This document shows, one piece after another, positions 37,301-47,950 of a stretch of DNA of 64,000 nucleotides. Below the pieces are notes generated by a model, which saw nothing but the letters and a program-made list of their open reading frames with translations, ran no database searches and was not told the DNA's origin. The DNA comes from Branchiostoma floridae (Eukaryota > Chordata > Leptocardii > Amphioxiformes > Branchiostomatidae): positions 19,711,201-19,775,200 of the forward strand of contig NC_049979.1 of assembly GCF_000003815.2 (NCBI RefSeq), read 5' to 3'. Both the position numbers and the translations under genes were made by a program. Numbering within the stretch: position 1 is the stretch's first letter; each line of letters starts with the position of its first letter.

Positions 37301-40300
37301 TGATCTGTGACGTCACATATTTGACCCGGTGTTACGAATTACACACTTTTATTCCGTAAACCTGGTCTTTGACGTAACGAATTTATTCCGACAGACTGCC
37401 GGCAACCGGAGGGGTCCCTCTCGGTGTTGTCACGATTAGGTCGCGGGGTGGTTGTACGAGCGGGTCCCTGGTTCATTTTAACTCAGACTTAAATTGAACC
37501 AGGGTCCCGGCCGGGCCTCAAAATACCCCGGCAGCCGCGAGGTGTCCCACAGGGCAACGCAGGGGTCACGCCCGAAAGTGCCAAAAAACAGCCCGTGAAT
37601 TGCCCGGCAGGGCCCCTTTTTCGAATTGTGACCTAAGCCTTAGCTGTACTGAGGCTGTAGCATTAACCCTCTCCTAGCTATCTTCTGCTGTGATCAGTAC
37701 ATAGTCTAGTTGGTGGGTAAAATCGTAAATACCCCATTATAAACTCATGGTTAAAGTAATCCAAGACAATCAACCTGGGAGAATTGTCCAGAAACTCAAA
37801 TATATAAGAATATCACTCATCAGTACATGTATAAAGTATTGATCAGCATGTCACACTAAGCAGCAGTTAGCTGCCAGGTATAGCCACCATTCAGTAAAAG
37901 ACTACCTTCAATTCTACATTGTAAAAAATAACCATGTGAAAAAAAAATTTCATCTACTCAAGCAACAAGTTTGTGCAATTCCTCCTGGATAATTGATGCT
38001 GACACAACTAAAGCCACATCCTTTTGTGCTGAAAATTAGGGGATTATTGAGTGGGAGGAGGTCTTAGATGGATAATACTTCAATTACTGTGTAATACTAG
38101 TTTGCATGATTACAATTGTCTGCAAATTGTGAAATATTCACAGTGGTCTCATGCTGCAAGCATACATATTTTCTTCCTAAATTAGCTCTGACCTTCTATC
38201 TCCTCCTATCACTAGATTAAGTCCCTACAAACACAAATCAATTTACAACTTCCAGTAAGATCAATTCTTGCCAGTTTTGCTGTGGTCTGTTCCAAAATTG
38301 TGACGTACCAAGATGGAGGACAGGCAAATTGGTACAAATTGAAAATTGGGATAATCCAAAGATTAGCTACTGATGTGGCTTTCAACACTGCAGTATCTAC
38401 AAGGATGTCCAATACACAATCCACAAAACACATACAACATCAAAAGTCAGTATATCTATTCAATCTATTCAGTATCTATTCATCAAAAGTCAGTTTATCT
38501 ATTCAATCTAAACTACAAATCCATTTGAATTTGCTAGGCATAAACTTGACAGTGGTGGTAAAGAGGTGTTTGTTGTGAATGGAGTTTGCAGTGGGAACAC
38601 AGAGTACGCTACTGAACAGATATGAGTGGCAAATTCTAGGTGGAGAGGTCAACATCAAATATTACACTGTTGTATATATTCAGAGATTTACAGTGACCTG
38701 AATGGCAGCTGTGTACAATAGCTCACTGTCACCTATAGTAAACCATTTAGGTGCTGACCTACATGTACAGGCAACAGTAACAGAAGCTGCTTGTCCGAAA
38801 ATTGCCAACTTAGAGCCTTGAAGTTAAATGTGAAATCTTAATATCACTGCACTTCCTTCAATTTCTAAAAAAAAGTAGGTGGTACTCTCCAAGCAGAGGT
38901 TGCTGGGAAAATTGTGACCTGCTTCTTATACGCCCCAATTGCCCCACTTCTGTTTGGACAGGAATCAGGGGCGGATCCAGGATTTTGCAAAGGGGGGGCG
39001 CATATGCTGTTGCACCTCAGGTCGTGGCCGAAGGCCACGAATGCGCAGCGTAGCTGCGCGGGGGGAGAGCACGAGAGGGGGGTTTCCCCCCCTCTCGTTG
39101 GGGGGGTTTGGGGGGCCTCCCCCGAGAACTTTTTAAAATAAAGAGGCTCTCTGGTGTATTTTAGAGCCATTTCTGTGCAAAAATGACCAACGAATCAACA
39201 CTGACTTTTAGGGCTGAACATTTAATATAACGTTAATGAACGAACGAACACTGATTTTTATAGTTAGCAATCTCACATTCAACAATCATATTTTTGGCCT
39301 GTGGGAACGGCCATCGAAACATTTTTTGAGCCGGGGGGAGGGCCATTGGAAAAAAAATGCCTTAGGGGCCTTACAAATACAAGCAAAATGTGCCCCTGAA
39401 ATGCAGGAAATGAAGTTTCATGTGGTCAAGATTTCAATTTTTCTTTGGACGTCCCTGACGACGGCTTGCGCCTCCGGCGCCCACGACGCTCCGGTGCTCT
39501 TCGCCATCAAAATTATTTTCCCCTGACAGAAATTTCATTACATTTAGCATAGTCTACCAGCAAAGTTTATCCCTCAAAGTGCAGAAAATCCTGTTTCAGA
39601 GGGTTCAAATTTCAACATTTTTCTCCAAACCTACCTTGCGACGGCTCGTGCGCTCGAAATCGTGAAAATACGTTGGGGACGTCGTCGCCCTCAATAATAT
39701 TAGCTAAAACCCTGTGAAATTCTACTAGAAAGGCTATTAAACTTACTGAGTCTGCCAGCAAATTTGCCCATCAAAAGTTAGGAAAGATCGTTTCAGATAG
39801 TCAAGATTTCAAAATTTTCACGGGAGAGCATGACCCCGGACCCCCTAGGATTACGTCAATATAGTTCGCCCTTCCCATAAGAAATTTGCTGCAGCCGCCT
39901 CTGCCGTGTAGGCCATAGAAACCAAAATTGGTATCAAATATCAATCCTGCGTGCAATGGTTCTTTGTAAACGGAATGGTTCACGGACGGCAACGGGATAA
40001 AACATTACGATGTTTACTTTCGTGACAGCGGGCTCTCTGCTGCGTGCATACATGCATATGATGGCGCGAAAATGTTTCGGCAAGTTTGTTGGTTGGCCGA
40101 AATAACTCCCGTTTTGGAATGATTACAGCAGTATTGAAGCGGTTTTCGTTACGATATCGCTAAAATGTACCCAAGTCTCTTCTAAGTAGAACATTAATTT
40201 ATTTTCTTTTGTGTAAATATCGTACATGTGTGGCGTTTTTTTTTTACCTGACCCATTTTGCACCAGCCCTCCCCCCCGGTAAATATCGTCAAGTCCCTTA

Positions 40301-41109
40301 GCGGAGACATATCGTAAGTCTGACATTAAATTTGTATCTTGCGTCGCTCAGCCCACATGGGCTAATAGGGAAACAAAATAACAAATATATATATAACGTT
40401 AATAACAATATTAGAGTCAGACGGAACATAAGCGAGTTCCGAAGGAGGGCGGGAGTATTGCCAACGTCCTGGTTACGGAACATTTTGGCTATGCCTGCAA
40501 AGACCGACGCAATGTCCAATGAGGAAGTAAAAGCGAGAGGAGTGCGCCTTGGCATTGTTGGTTAGCGGCTTTGTATTGTTGCTGCAACTTTCGCTGATTT
40601 TCTTGATTTCTTTGTGGAATTCCTTTTTTTTTTGGTGGTCCAGCCGAATTTTTTTGGGGGGTCCAGCCAAAGGGGGGGCGCGCGCCGGGTGCGCCCCCCC
40701 CTAAATCCGCGCATGGGAATGGATCATTGAAGAAGTAGGCCACAATTTTCCCCACCAACCTTTGCTTGTAGGGTTTATCGTATGTCCCTCTTAAACTAAA
40801 GATGGAAAGTGTGACAAAGAACAAGCAGGTAACGTTAATACTATGCAACAGGTACAATACCAATGGCTCTGAGTTCTTCTTCTTACTCTTAGGTTGTAAT
40901 GTGTATTACACAAGTGGAAATAGAAAAGCATTCATCTCAACTGTACATACAGCAGTCTTGTCATATTTCTTTGACACCAAATAAACGTTGACAAAAGTAA
41001 CTGAAATTGTGAAAATAAGTTAGTAAATCAGGCTCTTATTTCTAAAACATGTGCACCGCACACTTTAGTACTTACCTCCGAGACAACCGGCAACGAAGTC
41101 CAGCGCCAT
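24470..41109 (-). CDS. SLC25A29: Mitochondrial basic amino acid carrier, SLC25A29-like, complete
   Basis: Four exons on the minus strand: 41109-41076 (start ATG), 30859-30816 (44 nt), 25450-25367 (84 nt) and 25213-24470 (stop TAA). Phases fit throughout. The product is 301 residues, near the 303 of human SLC25A29. It begins MALDFVAGCLGGAAG and has three carrier repeats with signatures PFDTVK (21-26), PMELAK (112-117) and PIDVIK (216-221). Other family landmarks are SPLIGLTFINAIVFGVQGN, RETPAFGVYF and RAFPVNAATF. It should sit in the inner mitochondrial membrane with six helices. SLC25A29 carries arginine, lysine and ornithine-type substrates; transport by this protein is inferred. The C-terminal two-thirds is in one exon. 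Introns of about 10.2 kb and 5.4 kb are packed with transposons. The gene is head-to-head with another carrier at 42370. Confidence 0.95.
25791..26002. mobile_element. MITE family A, copy 1 (TA duplication, TACTGTAAATG ends)
   Basis: Ends TACTGTAAATGTATTTAAG and CTGCATTTACAGTA are inverted repeats starting and ending with TA. Blocks rich in CGCGGT alternate in the interior (TTTCGCGGTAGC, TTCGCGGTG), with the complement GAAAACCGC near the right end. It is 212 bp, the same length as copy 2 at 26919-27130. Probably mariner-like by its TA ends. Confidence 0.8.
26919..27130. mobile_element. MITE family A, copy 2
   Basis: Highly similar along its length to 25791-26002, including GCGGGAAAAAGGA, TTCGCGGTGG and GTGAAAACCGCGAACATT. 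The left end reads AACTGTAAATGC, so the first TA has mutated. Non-coding. Confidence 0.8.
28946..29120. mobile_element. MITE with TACTGTAAAT ends, related to family A
   Basis: Ends TACTGTAAATTCATTTATTTTTG and the complement-type AAAGATTTACAGTA match the termini of the two copies at 25791 and 26919. The interior is AT-rich and lacks the CGCGGT blocks, so this is a separate subfamily sharing the same ends. Confidence 0.65.
31081..31185. mobile_element. Truncated copy of the AGTTACTC / GAGTAACT repeat
   Basis: Shares GATAGTGGATTCTATCCGAA and GTCTGACCGTTTC with the copy at 32752-32923, and ends with GAGTAACTACTTTTTGGCAT. The matching left terminus is absent. Confidence 0.65.
31315..31404. repeat. 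(AT)n(TATG)n microsatellite
   Basis: A perfect AT run is followed by TATG tetranucleotides. The Tyr/Ile/His-rich ORFs on the minus strand are artefacts of this repeat. Confidence 0.97.
32752..32923. mobile_element. Element with TATGCCAAAAAG..AGTTACTC inverted ends
   Basis: The left end ATGCCAAAAAGAAGTTACTC and right end AGTAACTGCTTTTTGGCAT are inverted repeats. The interior matches 31081-31185, and an ACTC microsatellite (about 32876-32900) has grown next to the right end. A short relative is nested at 9392-9466. Confidence 0.75.
33982..34132. mobile_element. 151-bp MITE with 9-bp target duplication
   Basis: Ends TACCCTGGGAGCCAG / CTGGCTCCCAGGGTA are perfect inverted repeats. Flanks GCTGTCTGA (33973-33981 and 34133-34141) are identical 9-mers. 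The interior is GC-rich and non-coding. It lies in intron 1 of the SLC25A29-like gene. Confidence 0.9.
36276..37639. mobile_element. 1.36-kb PIF/Harbinger-like element
   Basis: Ends GGCTAGGGTCACAATT and the complement of GGCTTAGGTCACAATT are inverted repeats (14 of 16 positions), flanked by TTA on both sides (36273-36275, 37640-37642). A TTA duplication and GG start fit PIF/Harbinger. On the minus strand it carries a relic of an MADF-type protein (36901-37083). No transposase ORF survives. It is markedly more GC-rich than the surrounding intron. Confidence 0.75.
36901..37083 (-). pseudogene. Fragment of a transposon-encoded MADF-like DNA-binding protein
   Basis: A minus-strand frame of 61 codons reads EKQDEQIASFIESFYVFYD, then ITTPDYRNK, then a Lys-rich stretch and SSAIGRRNAKLA. 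The order of acidic start, aromatic-rich helix, Y-D-x-x-x-P-x-Y and basic residues is that of MADF/Myb-like proteins of Harbinger elements. The usual Trp-rich continuation is short, with no start codon and no full-length frame. A decayed element gene is inferred. Confidence 0.5.
38966..40715. mobile_element. 1.75-kb non-autonomous DNA transposon with GGGGCGGATCC-type ends
   Basis: The left end CAGGGGCGGATCCAGGATTT is mirrored by CCTAAATCCGCGCATG at the right, each next to a G or C run (GGGGGGGCGC / GCGCCCCCCC). GGAAT flanks both sides (38961-38965 and 40716-40720). The interior shares diverged blocks in inverted orientation with 9170-9360. No intact ORF. Superfamily not assigned. Confidence 0.65.
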
Positions 41110-42369
41110 TCCCGGCACTTTCACGGATCAGTTTTCCAGCCGCGGAAATTCCAGTAGCTTCAAAGTATCAGCTTCTCGTTACGATCACTTTAGGGGTGAC
41201 CTACATGGACCACATCTGTCAAAATGTCTCAGAGAGGGGATCGAGAAGAACGCGCCTTCAGGATGTGTTCCTTTCACGTATGGCTTCCCTTTTCACGCTG
41301 TTACAAAAGATCTAGTACACGTGGAAACATCCGGAAATGTATATAAGGCTGGTCTCTTTACTCGATGACGAATAGGAATTTTCCTACGTATCAGTTTACA
41401 AAGAAAAAAGGCGCCCCGGGTCAGTAGACTGTTTTTTGTTGCGTTGCCCTTCGAGGGCGGTACGTGTCACGCGCTGCTGTGACGCGGCTCACACGCGTTT
41501 GATCCCCGAAGAATTCACCGCGTTTGTACGATGCTCCAAGCGCTGCGGGTAACGGTGTAGATCGTCGGACATCGGACTCAGTCCTCACGTGGGTTACATG
41601 TTAGCCATACTTGTGACGTTTGCTGAGATCAAACAATGGGGACAAACAGAGACGGGAGGTCCCTTGATCGCCGGCGCGCCTTCGGGCCGCACGAGATTCC
41701 AAATGTGTCAGCGTGGAGACTGACCTCTGACCCTACATATCCCATCAGCCACTACGAAAACCCGGAAGTTCAAAGGTTGCAATAAATTTCGTAAATACGA
41801 GGGCGGCACAATGTTTAATAATTGCCACTCTTTCACAGCATGTAGACAGTATATTGCAATTAAGTGGTAAAAAACTTGTATTTGTCATCAACATAAAAAT
41901 TGTTTCATTTATATTGGGACAAAAAATATCAATTTACCTTCAAAGAATGTATGGAGAAGTCTAAGGTTACACTTTGTGTTTGTATTCTGACGCACATGTG
42001 TCGTAGCCTCGTGCGGTCGAGGTCCTGCGAGGGCCAGAGGAACGTAATTTGTGTCGCACAGTAATAACCTTTTGAGTACACGGGTCAAACATATGTAAGA
42101 CCACTGATAACATCCTACGGTTTTCTCCCAAGATGTTTTTCCTCCCGAGGACTGATATCACCACACACGTCTAGGAAACCGGTCGGGTGTGTGGTTGCGT
42201 TTAGCGTTTCTAGGCGGACCGGCTTTTGATCAAGAAAACTGTTAACGTTTTAAGTTGACATATTTAATTGCACAACGGAGCACAGACAACAGTGTCAGGC
42301 TTTTACGAACATTTGCCTCAAGTTCTTCAAGAGATCTGCAGCTGTGGGACATCAACTGTCATTTACAAA
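41110..42369. promoter_or_regulatory. CpG-rich divergent promoter region of the two carrier genes
   Basis: The start codons of SLC25A29-like (41109, minus) and SLC25A45/48-like (42370, plus) are 1,260 bp apart, head-to-head. The part at about 41400-41750 is dense in CpG (for example TCACGCGCTGCTGTGACGCG), unlike the AT-rich surroundings, and includes TGACG half-sites. The region also contains both 5'UTRs. No TATA box stands out. Co-regulation is an inference. Confidence 0.55.
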
Positions 42370-45300
42370 ATGGGATTTCGTGTGGATGACTTCATAGCAG
42401 GATGGATTGGTGGTAGGTACTTTAGAATTTTGATTCAAATTATTTTTAGTGTAAAAACTGAGACAAACATCAGGCATTGCTATTTTGTATTCTGTCACAT
42501 CAAGGACGTTATATCAACGTGCTTGGTCACATTAAGTAACCATCCTTTAAAAATCGTAGCTGTCACCCATGTATCATTTCAAGTTGTAAGAACAAGATTG
42601 AGACAACTGATTACCTGTTGGTTACAGTGTAAGGTGTGCTGTAGTCTGAACTTTGTAGATAACTGACTTATGCATTGATTGATGCACCAGGATCATTGCT
42701 TGTAACTGGTAGAACAAAGGGCATTATAATATTCTAACAGGTTGTCAGTATGTCAGATGACTGTATATGAAATAGTTCAGCACAATGCATGATGCATGCA
42801 TATTCTGATGCATGCATATTCCTAGTCTCTACCAGACCGACTACGCTGGCTATTATAGGGAGAACGATTTGCCAGGTGAGTTTTGCTACCAGAGGAGATG
42901 GTCGGCCGCACAGCCGAGGGGAAACATGAACCTAAGTCTGGACTGACTTCCCTGGGCAATTTCCCAATTTTTTTGCCGAATTCTAGGATCCCCACATCCC
43001 CGTAGGAAGGTCCGGTGGAGACTAGCATATTCCCAGGGTGCAATACTTTTGTATCAATGTGTACTGATGCTGCAACATTTTGTTTTGATTGCAACAGCCA
43101 ATAGGAGCCCAAACAATGATCCGATAAATCAGAATTGTTTGGTATGATCTACCGGTTATCAAAATTGCAGTCACCAGGTCTTTACCATTAGATTACTAGA
43201 AACAAGTCCACTGATTTTTTTTTACTGTTTGCCAATACCTGAGTATAAAAGGGATCATAATCAAGTTCTATCTATTTGATAAACAAAATTGTCAATCATT
43301 GTCAGAAACTTTTAAAACACAAACAAGATTTATGACACACCCCTGACACACCCCTTGAATTCTTTAATCTGATTGGCTGCTCACACCATTTACACAATTG
43401 GCTGATGCTGCTGATCAAATATTCACAGATTAATGTTTTGTATGTCAGTGTTGAATCATCAGGATTTTTTAACAGCATGGGAGCATCTTCGTGCAGGAAA
43501 GCCATGTGGTAAGCAATACAGGTCTGAGCATTGTAGGGGGTCAGGGGGAGTCCTCCTTTTGAAAATCATTTAACCCTCTGAAACACTATTAGTATTTCCT
43601 GCATTCAGAGGGTAACATTCAGGCAACATTTTTTTTTACCTTTGTTACAAAACAACAGAAGTGTCCCCATGAACTGGTTGAAACATAACGTATCCAGTGT
43701 AGGGGATTCAAATCACAGGTGTCCTCTGTAGGGGATCCAAATCACAGGTGTCCCCTATGCTGAAAAGGCAGAGGTTCCAAAGGACTCTTGATTGCAAAAA
43801 AAAAAACTATTAAAAGGACAGCAATTGAATCAGAAAGGAACTCATGAGTTATGAAGTAGTGAAAACTGCATGCACTGGGAGTAAGGAAAAATCAACCAAT
43901 GATGTAAATCACATTTTTCTTTAAAAATTTTCAGGTGCAGCAGGTTGTTTTGTGGGGTATCCCCTGGATACTATCAAGGTATGGTTCCATCTGATTCTCT
44001 TCTCTTTTTGCATGTTGTTCAGTGCCAATTTGTGTTTGTTTGAAGATGAGTCAATATTGCTCTGTATCACAGCAAAATTAGGATATTTCTTGAGATGGAT
44101 GTCAGAATCCCTGTGTGTTGTCTAGGTGCGGTTACAAACCAACAAGAGTGGTGGTGCAGTCCACATTTTAACCAGCCTGGTGAAGAAAGAAGGGGTAGGT
44201 ATTCAACAGGATTCTATCTTCCATTCCAATTCTGTATGTTATCTTACTGTACTTCAGTCCATGAAAGAATACATGTATACAAATGCCTAGATGAAAGTCT
44301 TAAGGACAAGTCTAATGCATAGATGTGGTTTTCATTGCTCAGTACTCTAGTATTATGAGTTTAAGTTAGTGCCAGTTTTGTATGTCAAAGCTACTTTCAA
44401 ATCACAGCACAAATGTTGACAAAGCTTCTCTCTGCACATTTCAGCCACTTGCCCTATTCAAGGGAATGAGTTTTCCACTGGCTACCATTGCGTTTCCTAT
44501 GTCTGTGGCCTTTGGAGCAAACAGCAACTCCCTCAGGAAGATTCAAGAGTGGAAGTACGGAACCACGGACCACAAGGCTAGCTACACAGATCAGGCTGCG
44601 GCGGCATGTTTTGCAGGCTTTGTGCAGGCCTTCGTAGCCTGCCCTATCGAATTGGTAAAGATTAGACTCCAATCCCAGACTCATCGGATCGGTGTAAAAG
44701 GTAATTTTTATTGCCTTAATGTTTATGAATGTAATCTGACTGATGGCAAAACAACTTTCTTTTCCTTTCTTTCCCTTCCCATTCCTTTTGCAAGAGCTGT
44801 TTGCATGGCAAGTTGTAAACTTAAATATGTTTTCGATGTATGTTGTCATGTTGATCGTTCAGTGATTAGGAACCCTTTTTTTTGTTTAAACCAGAAGGTC
44901 AAGCTTATTTTGTATGCTCCTAACTAGGGTTGTATTCCTTACAGTGTTGAAGCTGCCCAGGAGCCAGACTACTCTGCATTACAAAAATGAAAATTGGATT
45001 CCACGCTGATGTACATACTCTGTCAATCATGTTGTTCACTTGATGTTCTGACTTTGTGAATCTTACCACACAGGTGTAGGTAGTAATGGCATCATCCAAG
45101 GAGCGCATCCCAATATGGTGGCTGCTTACCGCGGCCCTTTTGATTGCATCGGCTGCATAATCCGACAGGATGGTTTCCTGGGAATCTACCGCGGTCTTTC
45201 CAGTCTGATTCTACGGGACGTTCCCGGGTACGCCTTCTATTTTATCTTCTATGCCATGACTTGCGACCTCCTCAGACCCAGTAACGGTGAGCTGGGTCCT

Positions 45301-45573
45301 GTACAGTTCATGTTGGCAGGGAGTGTCGCCGGTCTGGCCACATGGGCCTCCTGCAGTCCCATGGATGTCATAAAGAGTCGACTTCAAGCCGACGGGGTTC
45401 ACCAGAAGAAATACAAGGGCATCATTGACTGTACGGTACGCAGTTGGAGGGAGGGGGGACCGAAGGTACTGTTCCGGGGGCTGGGGGTCAACTTGCTCCG
45501 TTCTATCCCTGTCAATGCTACAACATTCCTGGTGTATGAGTATAGCATGAAACTGTTGTCAGGTAAATTGTAA
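42370..45573 (+). CDS. Mitochondrial solute carrier of the SLC25A45/47/48 group, complete
   Basis: Five exons: 42370-42412, 43935-43978 (44 nt), 44126-44194, 44445-44700 and 45074-45573 (stop TAA), with matching phases. The product is about 303 residues. It starts MGFRVDDFIAGWIGGAAG. The three signatures are PLDTIK (24-29), PIELVK and PMDVIK. FKGMSFPLATIA, LLRDVPGYAFYFIFY and RSIPVNATTF resemble SLC25A45 and SLC25A48 more than SLC25A29. The first matrix loop is short and lacks the usual YRG motif. There are two in-frame donors at the end of exon 4 (introns starting at 44692 or 44701) that differ by three codons. No in-frame ATG lies upstream of 42370. Members of this group have been linked to choline or methylated amino acid transport; the substrate here is unknown. 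Intron 1 contains a MITE at 42823. Exon 2 has the same length and phase as in the neighbouring SLC25A29-like gene. Confidence 0.92.
42823..43024. mobile_element. 202-bp MITE with 9-bp target duplication (carrier intron 1)
   Basis: Ends TAGTCTCTACCAGACC and the partial complement GGTCCGGTGGAGACTA are inverted repeats. The flanks GCATATTCC (42814-42822 and 43025-43033) are identical 9-mers. The ends resemble those of the hairpin at 46570-46748. Non-coding. Confidence 0.88.
43697..43756. repeat. Two-copy minisatellite, about 29 bp
   Basis: TGTAGGGGATTCAAATCACA is followed 29-30 bp later by TGTAGGGGATCCAAATCACA, both continuing GGTGTCC. It lies in intron 1 of the carrier. Confidence 0.8.
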
Positions 45574-46072
45574 AACCTTGTAATTGCGGCAATATCTTGG
45601 ATCTGGGTAAGACGACCTGAATCTCAGCTTTTTTTTAAAGCAAAGAAAGTCTTCTACGCTCAATAACAGAAATGACAGAAAAAGAAAGCAATGCATGTAC
45701 AAAGCCATAAGCATATCACTTATGTGAATGTATGGAGTCAGATTTTTATTGTAATATTCCATATGAAATAGCCATTCAAGAAGACCATGAAAGATTATCA
45801 TGTGACAGCTTGTAAATTGTTAGTTTTAACATCATAGGTTGTAATTTAGTCTACTTTTGTCTTTTCATGTTGAAAAAGTGAAACATTGCAGACATTCTGC
45901 AAGCAAAGCATGAGAGATTTTAACTCTTAAGGTCAATCTCTACTCATCACTTCTGAGATTGATTTTGACAAGTGTGTTTCAAATACTTACAAGTGCTTCT
46001 CAAATATTATATTTTGAATGAGAATATCTTATAATGATGTGATTAGATTTTATTGTAATAAGACAGATCTTA

Positions 46073-46078
46073 AATAAA
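46073..46078 (+). terminator. Polyadenylation signal AATAAA of the SLC25A45/48-like gene
   Basis: AATAAA lies 500 nt after the stop at 45573. It is followed by a GT-rich stretch (TTTGTCTTTGTG) at the expected distance for cleavage-factor binding. Confidence 0.65.
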
Positions 46079-46569
46079 GCATAAACTTGATTTGTCTTTG
46101 TGCAATTGTGAAATATTGTGTCAATGAAGCTAGCCAAAGATCAAGACATTTGATAAAGGTTGCAATTCTTTGTCAGGCACTTAGTAACACTGTCATAGCC
46201 ATATTTGTAACCTCTCTTTCACAATGTCACAATGATTGACAACATGGCAAGGATTTAGCAATGTGAACATTGCCATGGCGCACAACTGTTCGTGATTGAC
46301 AATTATTTTTGAGAATTTGCTATTTAAGTTGTATTTGGACAAATTATATATATATTTCCAGTTGATGTGGCAACAATACAAAGTATAAAAAGAGGGTCAA
46401 ATGCAGAGAGCAATACTCAATGAGAGAATAGTCATGAAACCTTATACTGTACTTATGTATGTATTCAAGTCAGCATGGCCTGACATCATCAAAAATGTGG
46501 CAAGATTTAAAGAGATCTATTAAGAGATCATCAGTAGTGCATGAGGTATGCACACGTACCTCCTACATC

Positions 46570-46748
46570 TAGTCTCCAAGCAGACCCTACGGTGCCTTAG
46601 AAATAGTATCAAAGCTGGCCAGGGACTTAATATACCGGCACCGGTGCCCGTTTGACTCCCTTAGCCGGCTATCTCCCTTTGGCCGGCTATACTCCTTTGC
46701 CAGCTTTGATACTATTTCTAAGGCACCGTAGGGTCTGCTTGGAGACTA
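46570..46748. mobile_element. 179-bp foldback MITE with perfect 50-bp arms
   Basis: Arms 46570-46619 and 46699-46748 are perfect reverse complements starting TAGTCTCCAAGCAGACC. The loop is 79 nt and GC-rich, with two GCCGGCTAT repeats. Only ACATC is shared by the flanks. Ends match the 42823-43024 element, which has a clear 9-bp duplication. Perfect arms imply a recent insertion or arm homogenisation. Confidence 0.9.
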
Positions 46749-47950
46749 ACATCCAGGTGTTCATTATACTCTTGAGGATGCTTTTATAACCTCACCCTTT
46801 TTATGTGCTGGTCTCAGGGTACCTGGTGAAATCATTAGAGTTGGTGTTAGTTGTAAACTTGTCACAACAATGTCCGGCATATGGATGCAGTACAACAGTT
46901 CACATGTACCACTGTCAGTCATTCTACAATAAAAATGTATGTCTAAATCATATTAAACCCTTCAATAGGCAACTGAATATACCAGCCTTGTCATACCCAA
47001 CATTACTCTATACACCTTTCTCACGCAGCGGCCATGGTAGATCTAAAACGAGTTCAATGAGTCAAACAAAAGACTGTCCATCATAATTAGCAGTTCAACC
47101 AATGATAGCCTGCCAGTAAGGAATGTGACCAATAAGAGAATGGCTGCATGTCCGTCAAATATTTGCATTATTATCTTTTTGTTTTGCATCTCTTAGGGAC
47201 TATGGGATCAGTCTACACTACTCTGAATTGCTACATCTTTTGGTGCATATCACTAGTTACAATATTTATTATTTGATGTTATATTGTGAAAAATTGTGGT
47301 TTTGGGGAAAAGTGAATGGGAGCTAATTTTAGAAATAAGTTTTGTCTGTTTGCCTCATTGACCTCGTGTTCGATCTATCATGGCCGCCGCGTGAGAAAGG
47401 TGTGTAGTGTCAGGCCAAGGGTGAGTTGTATTGAGTTTTTCACACATAATAATGGTTGAAAACATTTTGATTTGATATATAAAGTTACATTTGGAAATGT
47501 GCAATTGTGATTAGAAATATGTCCAAACTAGTATATCTTTTTCAATTGAATTCATTGATTTTTTAAACATTATAAAGGTTGAAGCCATTTTGATTTGATA
47601 TGTAAATAGTTTTATTTAGAAATGTCCAAACTGGTAATCTTTTTCAATTGATTTCTGACAATTTGTGACTGTATGAATGTACATGTACTCAGTGATCAAG
47701 ACTACCATATAGCAACTTAAGACCCATTTATGAAGGTTAGACATCTACATGTAGGTACACAATATTTGAAGGCAATTCAATCTCTACAACTGGATAAAAA
47801 CTTGGAAACTTTACTTCTGTACATTTCGAGTGACATCCATCACTCTTGATCTTACTTCAGATACAAAAATTCATACACCATAATACTTTAACCCGGCACT
47901 ATCCACGCTCCAATTCTGTTGTAATGTCTAAAATATTTTGCATTTGTGCT

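Larger units (their letters stand above)
25214..41075 (-). other. Introns of the SLC25A29-like gene
   Basis: Intron 3 spans 25214-25366, intron 2 25451-30815 and intron 1 30860-41075. No other coding exon was recognised on either strand. Content is mobile elements (listed separately), microsatellites and AT-rich DNA. The plus-strand frames at 34426-34722 and 36410-36691 have no recognisable domain. Confidence 0.7.

Noticed and set aside
43697-43756. Possible CRISPR-like or regulatory direct repeats
   Set aside because: Only two copies with no spacers; an ordinary minisatellite in an animal intron.
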